Shown: positions 19,191 to 30,019, counted from the stretch's first letter. The stretch is DNA of 64,000 nt from Nocardioides humi (GCF_006494775.1 NZ_CP041146.1:2294001-2358000), one strand, 5' to 3'. Notes: generated from the letters alone by a model not told the origin. Program-made: numbers and translations.

Positions 19191-20020
19191 CGGTCCTCCT
19201 GGTCAGCGAAGTGGACGGAGACCTCACCGAGGCCGGTGATGGTCACGTGGACGTCGGCGCCCGGCGCGGCCGGGCGCATCGGTCCGAGGGCGCCGGACAG
19301 GATGACCTGGCCGGCGCGGAGCGGCTCGCCGAGGTCGCGGGCCTGGCGGGCCAGCCACTGCACGGCGAGGAGCGGGTCGCCGAGGCAGCCGGCGCCGGTG
19401 CCGGTGGAGTCGTCCTGGCCGGTGACCGTCATCCGCATCTCGACGTCGCGCGGGGTGAACTCGGCGAGCGTCCTGCGGTCGGTCCCCAGCACGTAGGCGC
19501 CGGAGGAGGCGTTGTCGGCGACCGTGTCGGCGAAGGAGATGTCCCAGTCCGCGATCCGGCTGTCGCAGATCTCGATCGCGGCCACGGCGTACTCGATCGC
19601 GGCCGCGACCTGGTCCGGGTCGAGGTCGCCCTCGGCGAGGTCCTCCTTCAGCACGAACGCGATCTCGCCCTCGACCTTGGGCTGCAGCAGGTCGCCGACC
19701 GGGACGGCCGACCCGGCGTCGTACGCCATGTCCGCGAAGAGGACGCCGAGGTCGGGCTGGTCGACGCCGAGCTGCTCCTGCACGGCCTTGGAGGTCAGGC
19801 CGGCCTTGCGGCCGACGATCCGGGCGCCGGCGTCGAGCCGGGCCCGGTTGAGCTGCTGCTGGACGGCGTAGGCGAGCCGGATGTCGGTGGCGCCGACGAG
19901 CTCCCGGATCGGGGCACAGGGGACGCCGGTCTCGAGGGCGGTCCGCAGCCGGGCGGCGGCCGCGGCGACCGCGGCGTCGGTGTCGGCGTCGGTGTCGGTG
20001 CCGAGGACGGGTGGGGTCAT
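19187..20020 (-). CDS. 2-keto-4-pentenoate hydratase
   Basis: A 277-aa MhpD/HsaE-type hydratase of the FAH superfamily, adding water to 2-hydroxypenta-2,4-dienoates. Diagnostic segments: [16 protein letters not shown] near 72-87, the metal-binding [11 protein letters not shown] near 117 (Glu-x-Glu), and a C-terminal LSGALGPM. First gene of the three-gene lower meta-cleavage operon; the ring-cleaving dioxygenase is not in the window, so whether this serves a steroid or an aromatic pathway cannot be decided. The IclR gene is divergent. Confidence 0.9.
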   Translation of the reverse strand: MTPPVLGTDTDADTDAAVAAAAARLRTALETGVPCAPIRELVGATDIRLAYAVQQQLNRARLDAGARIVGRKAGLTSKAVQEQLGVDQPDLGVLFADMAYDAGSAVPVGDLLQPKVEGEIAFVLKEDLAEGDLDPDQVAAAIEYAVAAIEICDSRIADWDISFADTVADNASSGAYVLGTDRRTLAEFTPRDVEMRMTVTGQDDSTGTGAGCLGDPLLAVQWLARQARDLGEPLRAGQVILSGALGPMRPAAPGADVHVTITGLGEVSVHFADQEDR

Positions 20021-20088
20021 GTCCCTACTCTCGGGCCCCGCGCGGCCGACCACCATCGCGGCGTTCCACTCACCGATACGCTGTGTGG

Positions 20089-20841
20089 GTGACGGACGAC
20101 CTCGACACCGTGCTCGGCAAGGCGGTCGCCCTGCTCCGGGCGTTCGGGCCCGAGGACCGGCTGCTCCCGCTCGCGGAGCTGGTACGACGGACCGGGCTGC
20201 CCAAGCCCACCGTGCACCGGGTCGCCCGCGACCTGGTCCACCACCGGCTGCTGGAGAAGACCGAGCACGGGTACCGCCTCGCCGGCGGGCTGTTCGAGCT
20301 CGGCATGCGCGCGGCCACCGAGCGCACCCTGCTGGAGGTGGCGATGCCCTTCCTGCAGGATCTCTACGAGCGCACCCACGAGACCGTGCACCTCGGCGTC
20401 CGCGACGGCACCGAGGTCGTCTACGTCGCCAAGATCGGCGGCCACCGGCAGGCCCCCAGCCCCTCGCGCACCGGCGGCCGGATGCCGATGCACTGCACCG
20501 CCCTCGGCAAGGTGCTGCTCGCCCACGCCGACCCCGCGATCCGCTCGGCGGTGCTGTCAGGCCCGCTCGCCCGTCGTACCCCGCACACGGTGGTGGCCCC
20601 CGGCCTGCTGGAGCAGCAGCTGGACCGGGCCCTCGAGACCGGGCTCGCCTTCGAGCGGGAGGAGTCGACGCCCGGCCTGCTGTGCGTCGCCGCACCCGTG
20701 CTCGACACCGACGGCGCGACCGCCGTCGCCGCCATCAGCGTGACCGGGCCGGTCGGCCGGTTCCGGCCCGACGCGCACCAGAACGCCGTCCGGGCGGCGG
20801 CCACGGCGCTCGCCAGCACCCTGGCCCGCCGCACTATCTGA
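20089..20841 (+). CDS. IclR-family transcriptional regulator
   Basis: A 250-aa regulator with an N-terminal winged helix (LPLAELVRRTGLPKPTVHRVARDL, residues about 23-46) and a C-terminal effector-binding domain (GRMPMHCTALGKVLLAH near 132, then RALETGLAFEREES). The GTG at 20089 fits the family start. It is divergent from the hydratase-aldolase operon with 68 bases between, so it very probably controls that operon, perhaps in response to an aromatic-pathway intermediate. Confidence 0.87.
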   Translation: MTDDLDTVLGKAVALLRAFGPEDRLLPLAELVRRTGLPKPTVHRVARDLVHHRLLEKTEHGYRLAGGLFELGMRAATERTLLEVAMPFLQDLYERTHETVHLGVRDGTEVVYVAKIGGHRQAPSPSRTGGRMPMHCTALGKVLLAHADPAIRSAVLSGPLARRTPHTVVAPGLLEQQLDRALETGLAFEREESTPGLLCVAAPVLDTDGATAVAAISVTGPVGRFRPDAHQNAVRAAATALASTLARRTI

Positions 20842-20930
20842 TGGCGCGAGCGCGTCGCTCCTTCGTCGCGCCGCACTGCCGCGCACGCGGTTGACGTTCG
20901 CTCAGTACCAGGCCGCCTGGCGGCCAGACG
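20840..20930 (+). repeat. Dispersed 91-bp intergenic repeat, copy B
   Basis: Second copy of the repeat at 9741-9831 (75 of 91 identical). It overlaps the TGA of the IclR gene and ends 18 bases before the convergent CocE/NonD gene. An additional GGCCGCC/GGCGGCC stem lies near its 3' end. Confidence 0.65.
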
Positions 20931-20947
20931 GTCGGCTCGACCTACTC

Positions 20948-23053
20948 TCAGCGCACCGCCAGGGTCAGCGCCGACGGGTACTGCGGCCCCGTGTGCACCG
21001 TGACCGGCACCAGCTGGGTGACCAGGTCGGTCACCGGGGAGAGCAGGTGCGGGACGTCGAAGGCCTGCACCGAGATCCGCAGCCGGTGGCCCTTCGCGAT
21101 CACCGCGCCGGTCGGGAAGATCTCGACGTCGACCGGCGCGACCTGGCCGGCGGGCAGTTTGGCCTTCGCCTCACGGGTGAACGGGTGGTACGGCTGCAGC
21201 AGCTGGCCGTCGAGGTAGCGCGAGCGGCCCTCGTCGAGGGCGCGGTGGGCGATGGTCTGCCAGCCGCCGCTGATCCGGCTCACCGTGCCGTCGGGCGCGA
21301 CGTCCTCGACCGCGACCGAGAGCATCCCGTCGCCCGAGGGCGTCGAGACGTACAGCCGGGCGTTGAGCGGCCCCTGGAACCGGACGTCCGCCTCCTGGGG
21401 AGCGGTGTCGAAGGTGACGCCGCCGAGGTCGTTGAGCCGGTTGTCCTTGAAGCAGGGCAGGTCGCTCAGCAGCATGTTGGGCAGGCCCGCGGTCCACTGG
21501 TTGGCCGAGCGGGTGCAGAGGCCGGTGACCGGAATGGGGGGTACGACGGCCGAGCCGGCGCTCGGCGTACCGGTGGTCAGGAGGCCGGCGCGCCCACCGA
21601 TCGACGCGTCGCCGGAGAGCCGGTAGGTGCGGGCGGAGAGGTCGCCGTCGATCCACTTCGACTTCCGCACCCACGCGCCCGAGCCCTGCTCGTAGTAGGT
21701 GAGCGGCGCGATCTGGTCGAGCTGCCCGTCGATGCCGCCCAGGTACTGGTCGAACCAGCGCAGCTGGAGCTCGGCGAGCGAGCCGTAGCCCGCCTTGCCG
21801 ACCTCGGCGCCGGCGGAGCCCTGCAGGTGGTCCCACGGACCGAAGATCAGCTTGGCCGGGACGCCGCGCTGCTGGAGCCGCTCGAAGACCAGCGGGGTGC
21901 CGCGCTGGAACAGGTCGAACTCGCCGCCGACGAGGAAGGTCGGGACGGTGACGTTGTCGAGGACCTCGATGGGCGAGCGCTCGCGGTAGAACGGGCCGTC
22001 GTACGCCGGGTCGCCGCCGAGCACTGCCTGGACCGCGAGCGGCAGGGTGAAGGTCAGCCCGCCCATCAGGTGGTCGAGCGCCATCTCGAGGCCGGCCTGC
22101 GGCTCCTGCAGGCCGTACGCCGGCGGGATCACGCCGGTCGCCGTGACCAGGCCCAGCCAGAGCGGGATGAAGCCGACGTCGATCTGCCCGCCGGACGCGA
22201 CCACGTCGCGGTAGACGTCGGCGGCCGGGACCTGCGGGAAGATCGCCTTGAGCCCCTTCGGCTGGCGGGCGGCGGCGAAGAGCTGCGAGATGCCCATGTA
22301 CGACGCGCCGGTCATGCCGACCTTGCCGTTGCTCCACGGCTGGGAGGCCGCCCACTCGACGATCGCGCCGGCGTCCTGGCCCTCGCGGGCGCTGAACGCG
22401 GCCCACTGGCCCTGGGAGGTGCCGGTGCCGCGGGCGTCGACGGTGAGCTGGGCGTAGCCGCGCTTGACGAGGTACGCCGGGTCCGCGCCGGCCAGCGTGG
22501 CGCCGGCGCCGGCCGACAGGACGGTCTTGTTGTAGGCGGTGATGGTGACGATGACCGGCAGCGGCGTGGTGACCGGCTTCCCGTCCGGCCCTGCGGGCTG
22601 CTGGAGGTCGCCGCGCAGGATCACGCCGTCGTCCATGGTGATCGGGATGTCCCGGGTGGTCACGGTCGCGTCGTACTCGGCGGCGCGCGGCGTCCAGGGA
22701 GCGGTCGCCGACGGCGCGGGCGCCGCTCCGGCGCCGCCCGACGGGGTGGGCGCCGGCGTGGCGGCGGCCGCGGCCTTCGCGGCCTTGCACTTCTTGTACT
22801 TCTTCTTGCCCTGCTTGCTCGTGCCCTGCTTGGTCGCCTTGGCGGGCTTCTTGCACTTCTTCGGCTTCTTCGGCTTCTGGGCGACCGCCTCGCCCGCACC
22901 ACCGGCCCGCTGCGCGGCGGAGGCGTGCTGGGCGGCGGTGGCTCCCGTCGTACCGGCGGCGTCACCGGCGACGGGGAGCACCAGGGCGGCGGCGAGGCCG
23001 GTGCTGAGCAGGGCCGCGACCAGGCGGCGGCGAGGCGTGCTGGGGTCGATCAT
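20948..23053 (-). CDS. Secreted CocE/NonD-family hydrolase
   Basis: A 701-aa exported alpha/beta hydrolase related to cocaine esterase and X-Pro dipeptidyl-peptidase. A signal peptide (residues about 1-32) is followed by an unusual 60-residue linker extremely rich in Lys with three Cys (KKPKKCKKPAK, KKKYKKCKAAK). The hydrolase core follows: GTSQGQW near 213, the nucleophile in GASYMGISQ near 249, and a C-terminal jelly-roll (RISGGW onward). An acyl-ester or amide substrate is likely; identity unknown. The linker could bind cell-wall polyanions. It is convergent with the IclR gene. Confidence 0.82.
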   Translation of the reverse strand: MIDPSTPRRRLVAALLSTGLAAALVLPVAGDAAGTTGATAAQHASAAQRAGGAGEAVAQKPKKPKKCKKPAKATKQGTSKQGKKKYKKCKAAKAAAAATPAPTPSGGAGAAPAPSATAPWTPRAAEYDATVTTRDIPITMDDGVILRGDLQQPAGPDGKPVTTPLPVIVTITAYNKTVLSAGAGATLAGADPAYLVKRGYAQLTVDARGTGTSQGQWAAFSAREGQDAGAIVEWAASQPWSNGKVGMTGASYMGISQLFAAARQPKGLKAIFPQVPAADVYRDVVASGGQIDVGFIPLWLGLVTATGVIPPAYGLQEPQAGLEMALDHLMGGLTFTLPLAVQAVLGGDPAYDGPFYRERSPIEVLDNVTVPTFLVGGEFDLFQRGTPLVFERLQQRGVPAKLIFGPWDHLQGSAGAEVGKAGYGSLAELQLRWFDQYLGGIDGQLDQIAPLTYYEQGSGAWVRKSKWIDGDLSARTYRLSGDASIGGRAGLLTTGTPSAGSAVVPPIPVTGLCTRSANQWTAGLPNMLLSDLPCFKDNRLNDLGGVTFDTAPQEADVRFQGPLNARLYVSTPSGDGMLSVAVEDVAPDGTVSRISGGWQTIAHRALDEGRSRYLDGQLLQPYHPFTREAKAKLPAGQVAPVDVEIFPTGAVIAKGHRLRISVQAFDVPHLLSPVTDLVTQLVPVTVHTGPQYPSALTLAVR

Positions 23054-23127
23054 CCGGAGTCCCTCCCGTGGTGGTACTCACGGGTAACGACCGGGACGTG
23101 GCGTCGGTCACGCCCTGTCTGCGCGGA

Positions 23128-23961
23128 TCACGCAGGAACGAGCGCGATGTCCCCCGAGACCGTGGTGGCGCGGAGCTCGACGTGGTCGGCGCCGGGCTCG
23201 GGCCGGCCGACCGGCGGCAGGGTGGAGGTGACCCGGCCGGTGACACTGGTGACGTCGGTCCAGACCGGCGTACCGACGGGCACGCCCACGTGGACCCGCG
23301 TCGACGCGCCCTTGACGAAGATCCGGCCGCGGCGCGCCGTCCGGACGACGACGTCGCCGGAGCCGGTCTTGCTGGTGAGGTCGCCCCGGCTCTCGCCGAC
23401 CTCGAGGTCGCCGGAGCCGGTCTTGACCACGGCGGTGCCCAGCGCCTGCCCGAGGCAGACGTCGCCCGATCCGGTGGAGACCGAGGCGGAGCGCGCGATC
23501 CGGCCGAGGTCGACGGCCCCGGAGCCGGTGCGGACACGTGCGTCGCCGTCCACCTCGGCGACGGTGACGTCGCCGGAGCCGGTGGCCACCACGACGGTCG
23601 TGGCCTGGTCGAGCGCGACCGCGCCCGACCCGCTCTTCACGCGGGTCGTCATCAGCCGGCCGCTGGCGGTGATGGCGGCGCTGCCGCTGCGGGCGACCAG
23701 GTCGCTGTCGACGGGCACGACGACCTCGATGAGCAGCTCGTCGCCGCGGCCGAAGATCCCGTTGCGGGGCTTGGGCGCGAGGACGGTGACCCGGCGGCCG
23801 TCCTGGGTGACCCGCACCTCGTCCGCACGGGGGCCGGTGAGGGTGATGTCGGTGGTCTGCTGCTCGGCGGCGTGGACGACGATCCGGCCGCGGCCGCTCT
23901 CGACGTGCAGCCGGACCGGGCCCGGGGTGTCGAGGACCTGGCGGAGGGGTTCGGTGGACAT
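23128..23961 (-). CDS. DUF4097-type beta-solenoid repeat protein
   Basis: A 277-aa protein whose central half is built of a repeated beta-strand unit of about 16-19 residues with the recurrent core TGSGDV or SGSGAV (residues about 105-215), as in DUF4097 adhesin-like proteins. No signal peptide or membrane segment is present, so it should remain cytoplasmic. Function unknown. It starts 24 bases after the RHH regulator, so the pair forms an operon under the array operator at 24566-24617. Confidence 0.8.
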   Translation of the reverse strand: MSTEPLRQVLDTPGPVRLHVESGRGRIVVHAAEQQTTDITLTGPRADEVRVTQDGRRVTVLAPKPRNGIFGRGDELLIEVVVPVDSDLVARSGSAAITASGRLMTTRVKSGSGAVALDQATTVVVATGSGDVTVAEVDGDARVRTGSGAVDLGRIARSASVSTGSGDVCLGQALGTAVVKTGSGDLEVGESRGDLTSKTGSGDVVVRTARRGRIFVKGASTRVHVGVPVGTPVWTDVTSVTGRVTSTLPPVGRPEPGADHVELRATTVSGDIALVPA

Positions 23962-23985
23962 GGGCGCTCTCCTGGGGTGGTGGGC

Positions 23986-24567
23986 TCAGAGCCAGCCGGT
24001 GAGCCGGCGGTTGCCGGACGGGGATCCGGGCGGGGAGCCGAACGGGAAGTCGGTGCCGAAGGGCACGCTGGACAGGTCGACGTCGATGTGGCTGGCGCGC
24101 TCGCTCGTCGCGGCGCGGATGAGGGTGACCAGCCAGGTGTTGAGCGACTGGCCGGCCTGCGCCGCGGCGTCGTCGGCGCGCGCCTTGAGCGACTCGGGGA
24201 GCCGGAGGCTGACCCGGGCCTGGCTCTCGTCCTCGGCGGGGACGTCGGCCGGGCCCGGGCCGGCGTCCGGGCTCGGCGGCCTGGCGGCCGGCGGGAGCGT
24301 CGGCGGGAGCGTCGGCGGCTCGGGGGCGCCGGGGTCGACCACGAAGTCGAGGTCGCGCCCGTCGAGCCGGACGTCGACGCTGCCGCTCGGCATCGCCGCC
24401 GTGATCTCCGCCGCGGCCTGGCTGAGCGCCTCCATCACCGCGAGCCGGACCGCCGGGTCCAGCGCGTAGCCGAGCCGCTCCGCCACCTCGCGCGCCTGCG
24501 GACCGGCGCCGTCGGCGGCCGCGAGCAGGTCGCGGCGGAGGCTGTCGACGTACGGCGCGAGGTCCAT
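23986..24567 (-). CDS. HicB-like/ribbon-helix-helix regulator
   Basis: A 193-aa protein. Residues about 124-160 (ARVSLRLPESLKARADD, QSLNTWLVTLIRAA) form a ribbon-helix-helix DNA-binding fold like that of HicB- or Arc-type antitoxins. An N-terminal helical domain is linked by a Pro-rich stretch (PPTLPPTLPPAARPP). No HicA-like toxin lies beside it; the downstream partner is a DUF4097 protein. Five helically phased boxes cover its start codon, so autoregulation is likely. Confidence 0.72.
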   Translation of the reverse strand: MDLAPYVDSLRRDLLAAADGAGPQAREVAERLGYALDPAVRLAVMEALSQAAAEITAAMPSGSVDVRLDGRDLDFVVDPGAPEPPTLPPTLPPAARPPSPDAGPGPADVPAEDESQARVSLRLPESLKARADDAAAQAGQSLNTWLVTLIRAATSERASHIDVDLSSVPFGTDFPFGSPPGSPSGNRRLTGWL

Positions 24568-24603
24568 GACGCCACTATGACGTCAAGATGGCGTCAAATC
24601 AAG

Positions 24604-24617
<14 letters not shown>
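24566..24617. promoter_or_regulatory. Five-box phased operator array for the RHH regulator
   Basis: Nine-base boxes of the form ATGRCGYCA start at 24566, 24577, 24588, 24598 and 24609 (the fourth, ATCAAGTCA, is degraded). The 10-11 bp spacing keeps every box on the same DNA face. The first overlaps the ATG of the RHH gene and the last lies inside the 3' end of the acyl-CoA ligase gene. This is the layout expected for cooperative RHH dimers. Confidence 0.75.
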
Positions 24618-26238
<1,621 letters not shown>

Positions 26239-26305
26239 GGCTCCATGGTGACCCGCCGGTGACCCGGGTCACACCCCTCGAAAGGGGGTGGTTGCGGTGG
26301 GCCTG

Positions 26306-26369
26306 CATGGATCCCGGATGTCCGGGGATCCATGCGCTTGTCAGGGGTTGCAACGCCTGACAAGCGCAT
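26306..26369. repeat. Double-hairpin repeat, copy 2 (inverted)
   Basis: Contains the identical 38-bp inverted repeat found at 15996-16033 (here 26332-26369), plus the related CCCGGATGTCCGGGG hairpin (26306-26334), in reversed order. It follows the EtfD-like gene in the minus direction and probably terminates it. Confidence 0.75.
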
Positions 26370-26412
26370 GGAACGCCCTCCGGCTGTGACGGATGTGGCG
26401 GGTGGTGCCGGC

Positions 26413-29400
26413 TCAGAGGTCGAAGAGAGAGTCCGCGGCGTTGATGTCGGTGTCGGTGCGGGGCTGGTGGGCCTCGCCGGAGGACGCCGGCTTCGGGGCG
26501 GGGACGGCCGGCTTCTCGGGCTCGGGCTCTGGCTCCGGCTCGGGGGCTGCCTCGGGCTCTGGTTCCGGGGTCGGCTCGGCGACCGGCTCGGCGGTCGGCT
26601 CGGCGACCGGGGCGGGGGACGGCGTCGGGGCAGCTGCGGCCTTGGCGGCGGTCGGCTCGGGAGCGGCGATGTCGAACAGCGAGCCCATGGCGTTGATGTC
26701 GACGTCCGTCTTCGGCGCGTTCGCCGTGGCCGACGAGGTCGCGGCCGGAGTGGGCTCGGGGGCCGGCGGGTCGGCGACGACCTCCGCCTCCTCGGCGCGG
26801 GCCTCGGCCTCGACCGGCTCCGCCTCGGGCGTCGGAGCCGGGGCAGGAGCGGGGGTCGCGGCGGCCGGGGCTGGCTCGGGGGCGGCGATGTCGAACAGGG
26901 AGCCGCCGGCGTTCAGGTCGACCGAGGGGGTCGGCTCCGCCGGGGCCTCGGGCTTCGGCGCCGCGGCGGGCGCCTCAGCGGACGCCTCAGCCGGTGCCGG
27001 AGCGGCGGGCTCCGGAGCGGCGGGCTCGGAGGGCGCAGGGGCCTCCTGCGCGGGGGCGGCGATGTCGAAGAGCGAGCCGCCGGCGCCGAGGTCCGCGACC
27101 GGCTTCGTCTCCGCCGGCTTCTCCTCCGGCTTCTCCTCAGCCGGTGCGGCCGGGTCAGGAGCGGGGGCCGGGGTGTCGAAGAGCGAGCCGCCCTCATCGA
27201 ACAGCGAGCCTCCGGACACCGGCTTCTCCTCGGCCGCCGGCGTCGCCGAAGCCGCCGGAGCGGACGGGGCCGCCGACTTCTCGGCAGCCGGAGCGGGCGT
27301 GTCGAACAGCGAGCCCGGGTCGTCGAACAGCGAGCCACCGTCGGCGGGCGCGGCCGACTTCTCCTCGACCGGAGCAGCAGGAGCAGCAGGAGCAGCGGAC
27401 GCAGCAGGCGCCGGGTCGTCGAACATGGAGCCGGGGTCGTCGAACATCGACGACCCGCCGGAGGCCTTGGCCGCCGGGCCGACGTCCTCGGTGGCGACGA
27501 CGGTGTCCTCGGTGAGGGTCACGTCGCCGGCCTCGGGCTTGGCGTCGGTCGCTGCGCTCCCCGCCTGCTTCGCATCCGCCTTGGTCGCGACCGACTGCTT
27601 GGCCTCGGCCGGAGCGGCGGCCTTCTTCGGCTGCAGCGGGGCACCGGCACCCGGGGCGAGCTTGGTGGCCATCTCGCCCTTCACCGAGGCGAGCAGCATC
27701 TGCGCGACGTCGAGGACCTCGACCTCCTCGCGGGCCTCGCCGTCGGCCTGCATCTTGGTGAGGCCGTCGGAGAGCATCACGCGGCAGAAGGGGCAGCCGA
27801 CGGCGACCTGGTCGGCACCGGTGCCGACCGCCTCGGCGGTGCGGTTCAGGTTGATCCGCTCGCCGATGGTCTCCTCCATCCACATGCGGGCACCGCCGGC
27901 GCCGCAGCAGAAGGACCGCTCGGAGTTGCGCTCCATCTCGGCGAGCTCGGCGCCGGGGAGGATCTGGAGCAGGTCGCGCGGGGGCGTGTAGACCTGGTTG
28001 TGGCGGCCGAGGAAGCAGGGGTCGTGGTAGGTGACCTTGCGCTCGTGCGCGCCGGCACCGGTCGCCACCGGGGTCAGCCTGCCCTCGCGGACGAGGCGGT
28101 TGAGCAGCTGGGTGTGGTGGATGACCTCGAGCTCGAGACCGAGCTGGCGGTACTCGTTCTTGAGGGTGTTCATGCAGTGCGGGCAGGTCGAGACGACCTT
28201 CTTCGCCTTGGCGTCGGTGAGCACCTCGATGTTCTGCTGGGCCAGGCCCTGGAACACGAACTCGTTGCCGGCCCGGCGGGCGGAGTCGCCGGTGCAGGTC
28301 TCCCCGTTGCCGAGTACGCCGAACGACACGCCTGCGAGGTCGAGGAGCTCGGCCACGGCGCGGGTCGTCTTCTTCGCACGGTCCTCGTACGCACCGGCGC
28401 AGCCGACCCAGAACAGCCAGTCGACCTCGTCCAGCGACTCGATCGAGTCGCCGACGACCTTGACGTCGAAGGGCAGGTCCTTGGCCCAGTCGAGGCGCGC
28501 CGTGGCGGACATGTTCCACGGGTTGCCCTTGTTCTCCAGGCCCTTGAAGAGGCCGTTGAGCTCGGAGGGGAAGTTGGACTCGACGAGCACCTGGTAGCGG
28601 CGCATGTCGACGAAGTGGTCGACGTGCTCGATGTCGACGGGGCACTGCTGGACGCAGGCACCGCAGTTGGTGCAGGCCCACAGGGCGTCCTCGTCGACGA
28701 CGAAGTCGCCGCCCTCGGGCATGTAGAACCAGTCGTCGACACCCTCGCTCTGGTCGCGCCCGGCGGACCCGACGAGGGCGCGCTGCTCGGCGCCGCCCGC
28801 GACGGCGTACGCCTCCTCCCGCATCGCCATCATCATCAGCTTGGGCGACAGCGGCTTCTCGGTGTTCCAGGCGGGGCACTGCGACTGGCAGCGACCGCAC
28901 TCGGTGCAGGTCGTGAAGTCGAGGATGTCCTTCCAGGAGAAGTCCCAGATGGAGCCGGCGCCGAGGACGGCGTCCTCGTCGAGGTCGTCGACGTCGTCGA
29001 GGGTGATCGGCTTGCCGGCCGAGGTGAGCGGCTTGACCGCGCCGAGCGCCGTCCGGCCGCTGTCGTCGCGCTTGAGCCAGATGTTGAACCAGGCGGTGAA
29101 CCGGTGCCAGGCCACGCCCATGGTGAGGTTCGTCGAGATGACGATGAGCCAGACCATCGCGGAGACGATCTTGATCATCGCGATGACGTAGACGATGTTC
29201 TCGAGCGAGCCGATCGCGTCGTGGCCGGTCGGGTAGAGGTTGCCGAAGGCCTGGGAGATCGGGAAGTGCGCGCCGGTGGCGTGCTCGGCGTGCTCGCCGC
29301 CGTGGGCCTGAGCGAGGTTGTACTCCGCGCCGCGGATGAACAGGATCGCCGAGCTCTCGAGGAGGACCATCGCCTCGACGAAGTACGCCTGCCACATCGT

Positions 29401-29841
29401 GGAGCCGAAGAACCGGCTCTTGCGCCCCATCTCCGAGGGCCGGTGGGTGAGCCGGTAGACGATCAGCGGGATGATCGCGAGGGTGCCGAGCAGGCCGAGC
29501 AGCTCCGCGGTCCACTCGTAGACGACCCACTTGCCGATGACCGGGATCGTCCACTCCGGGGAGAACAGCTGCGGGAAGGCCGCCGCGACGGCGGTGGAGA
29601 GGAACAGGAACGCCGCGAACGCGAACCAGTGCAGGACGCCGACCCAGGTCCACTGCAGCATCCTCGTGTGGAGGATCGTCTCCTTGACCATCGTCATCGT
29701 GCGACCGAGCGGGTTGCCGGTGCGCCCGGGCGCCGGCTGGCCGCGCCGGATCACGCCGAGCATCGCACCGACGGCCCGTGCGGTCAGCGCCACGGCGACG
29801 ACCGAGACGGCCAGGGAGACGACGATCGCAACGATCTGCAT
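26413..29841 (-). CDS. EtfD-like membrane Fe-S oxidoreductase with SLFD-repeat tail
   Basis: Predicted membrane oxidoreductase passing electrons from ETF to the quinone pool during beta-oxidation, as proposed for mycobacterial EtfD. About five membrane helices occupy residues 1-235. Two ferredoxin-type motifs follow, CTECGRCQSQCP near 300 and CTNCGACVQQCP near 352, then two heterodisulfide-reductase-like CCG domains (CTGDSARRAG, STCPHC; DPCFLG, FCCGAGGARMW). From about residue 727 a 415-residue Pro/Ala/Glu-rich tail carries ten SLFD or SMFD motifs and ends in DSLFDL. The ATG giving MQIVAIVV is preferred; a GTG at 29868 would add nine residues. A TTAC-N6-GTAG operator and an iron-box-like site lie upstream. 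Confidence 0.85.
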   Translation of the reverse strand: MQIVAIVVSLAVSVVAVALTARAVGAMLGVIRRGQPAPGRTGNPLGRTMTMVKETILHTRMLQWTWVGVLHWFAFAAFLFLSTAVAAAFPQLFSPEWTIPVIGKWVVYEWTAELLGLLGTLAIIPLIVYRLTHRPSEMGRKSRFFGSTMWQAYFVEAMVLLESSAILFIRGAEYNLAQAHGGEHAEHATGAHFPISQAFGNLYPTGHDAIGSLENIVYVIAMIKIVSAMVWLIVISTNLTMGVAWHRFTAWFNIWLKRDDSGRTALGAVKPLTSAGKPITLDDVDDLDEDAVLGAGSIWDFSWKDILDFTTCTECGRCQSQCPAWNTEKPLSPKLMMMAMREEAYAVAGGAEQRALVGSAGRDQSEGVDDWFYMPEGGDFVVDEDALWACTNCGACVQQCPVDIEHVDHFVDMRRYQVLVESNFPSELNGLFKGLENKGNPWNMSATARLDWAKDLPFDVKVVGDSIESLDEVDWLFWVGCAGAYEDRAKKTTRAVAELLDLAGVSFGVLGNGETCTGDSARRAGNEFVFQGLAQQNIEVLTDAKAKKVVSTCPHCMNTLKNEYRQLGLELEVIHHTQLLNRLVREGRLTPVATGAGAHERKVTYHDPCFLGRHNQVYTPPRDLLQILPGAELAEMERNSERSFCCGAGGARMWMEETIGERINLNRTAEAVGTGADQVAVGCPFCRVMLSDGLTKMQADGEAREEVEVLDVAQMLLASVKGEMATKLAPGAGAPLQPKKAAAPAEAKQSVATKADAKQAGSAATDAKPEAGDVTLTEDTVVATEDVGPAAKASGGSSMFDDPGSMFDDPAPAASAAPAAPAAPVEEKSAAPADGGSLFDDPGSLFDTPAPAAEKSAAPSAPAASATPAAEEKPVSGGSLFDEGGSLFDTPAPAPDPAAPAEEKPEEKPAETKPVADLGAGGSLFDIAAPAQEAPAPSEPAAPEPAAPAPAEASAEAPAAAPKPEAPAEPTPSVDLNAGGSLFDIAAPEPAPAAATPAPAPAPTPEAEPVEAEARAEEAEVVADPPAPEPTPAATSSATANAPKTDVDINAMGSLFDIAAPEPTAAKAAAAPTPSPAPVAEPTAEPVAEPTPEPEPEAAPEPEPEPEPEKPAVPAPKPASSGEAHQPRTDTDINAADSLFDL

Positions 29842-29933
29842 GGTGTCCAACAGCTCCTCATCGGCCACGGAGTCAGGGGGCGCATGGGAGTGCGCCCGAC
29901 GAGCCTAGTGCCGACGAGCGGGGCCGATCATGA

Positions 29934-29948
29934 TAGGTATGCCTTACC
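29934..29948 (-). promoter_or_regulatory. Iron-box-like site upstream of the EtfD-like gene
   Basis: TAGGTATGCCTTACC agrees with the core of the IdeR/DtxR consensus TWAGGTWAGSCTWACC except at one clear position. It lies 93-107 bases upstream of the chosen start. For a protein needing several Fe-S clusters, iron-dependent control is reasonable, but the match is weaker than at 16064-16082. Confidence 0.4.
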
Positions 29949-29981
29949 CGCGCACGCCCGGCAGCAGGGCCACCAGGGATA

Positions 29982-29995
29982 CTACCGGCAAGTAA
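29982..29995 (-). promoter_or_regulatory. TTAC-N6-GTAG operator upstream of the EtfD-like gene
   Basis: On the minus strand: TTAC, TTGCCG, GTAG, again with AAG before and TATC after. Including flanks it matches the copy at 77-90 at 18 of 21 positions. It lies about 140 bases upstream of the chosen start. Confidence 0.6.
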
Positions 29996-30019
29996 CTTGT
30001 CGCTGCCGTGATCCGCACC

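Noticed and set aside
23128..24567. RHH-DUF4097 pair as a toxin-antitoxin system
   Set aside because: The RHH part resembles antitoxins, but DUF4097 has no toxin fold or nuclease motif. Kept as an unexplained module instead.
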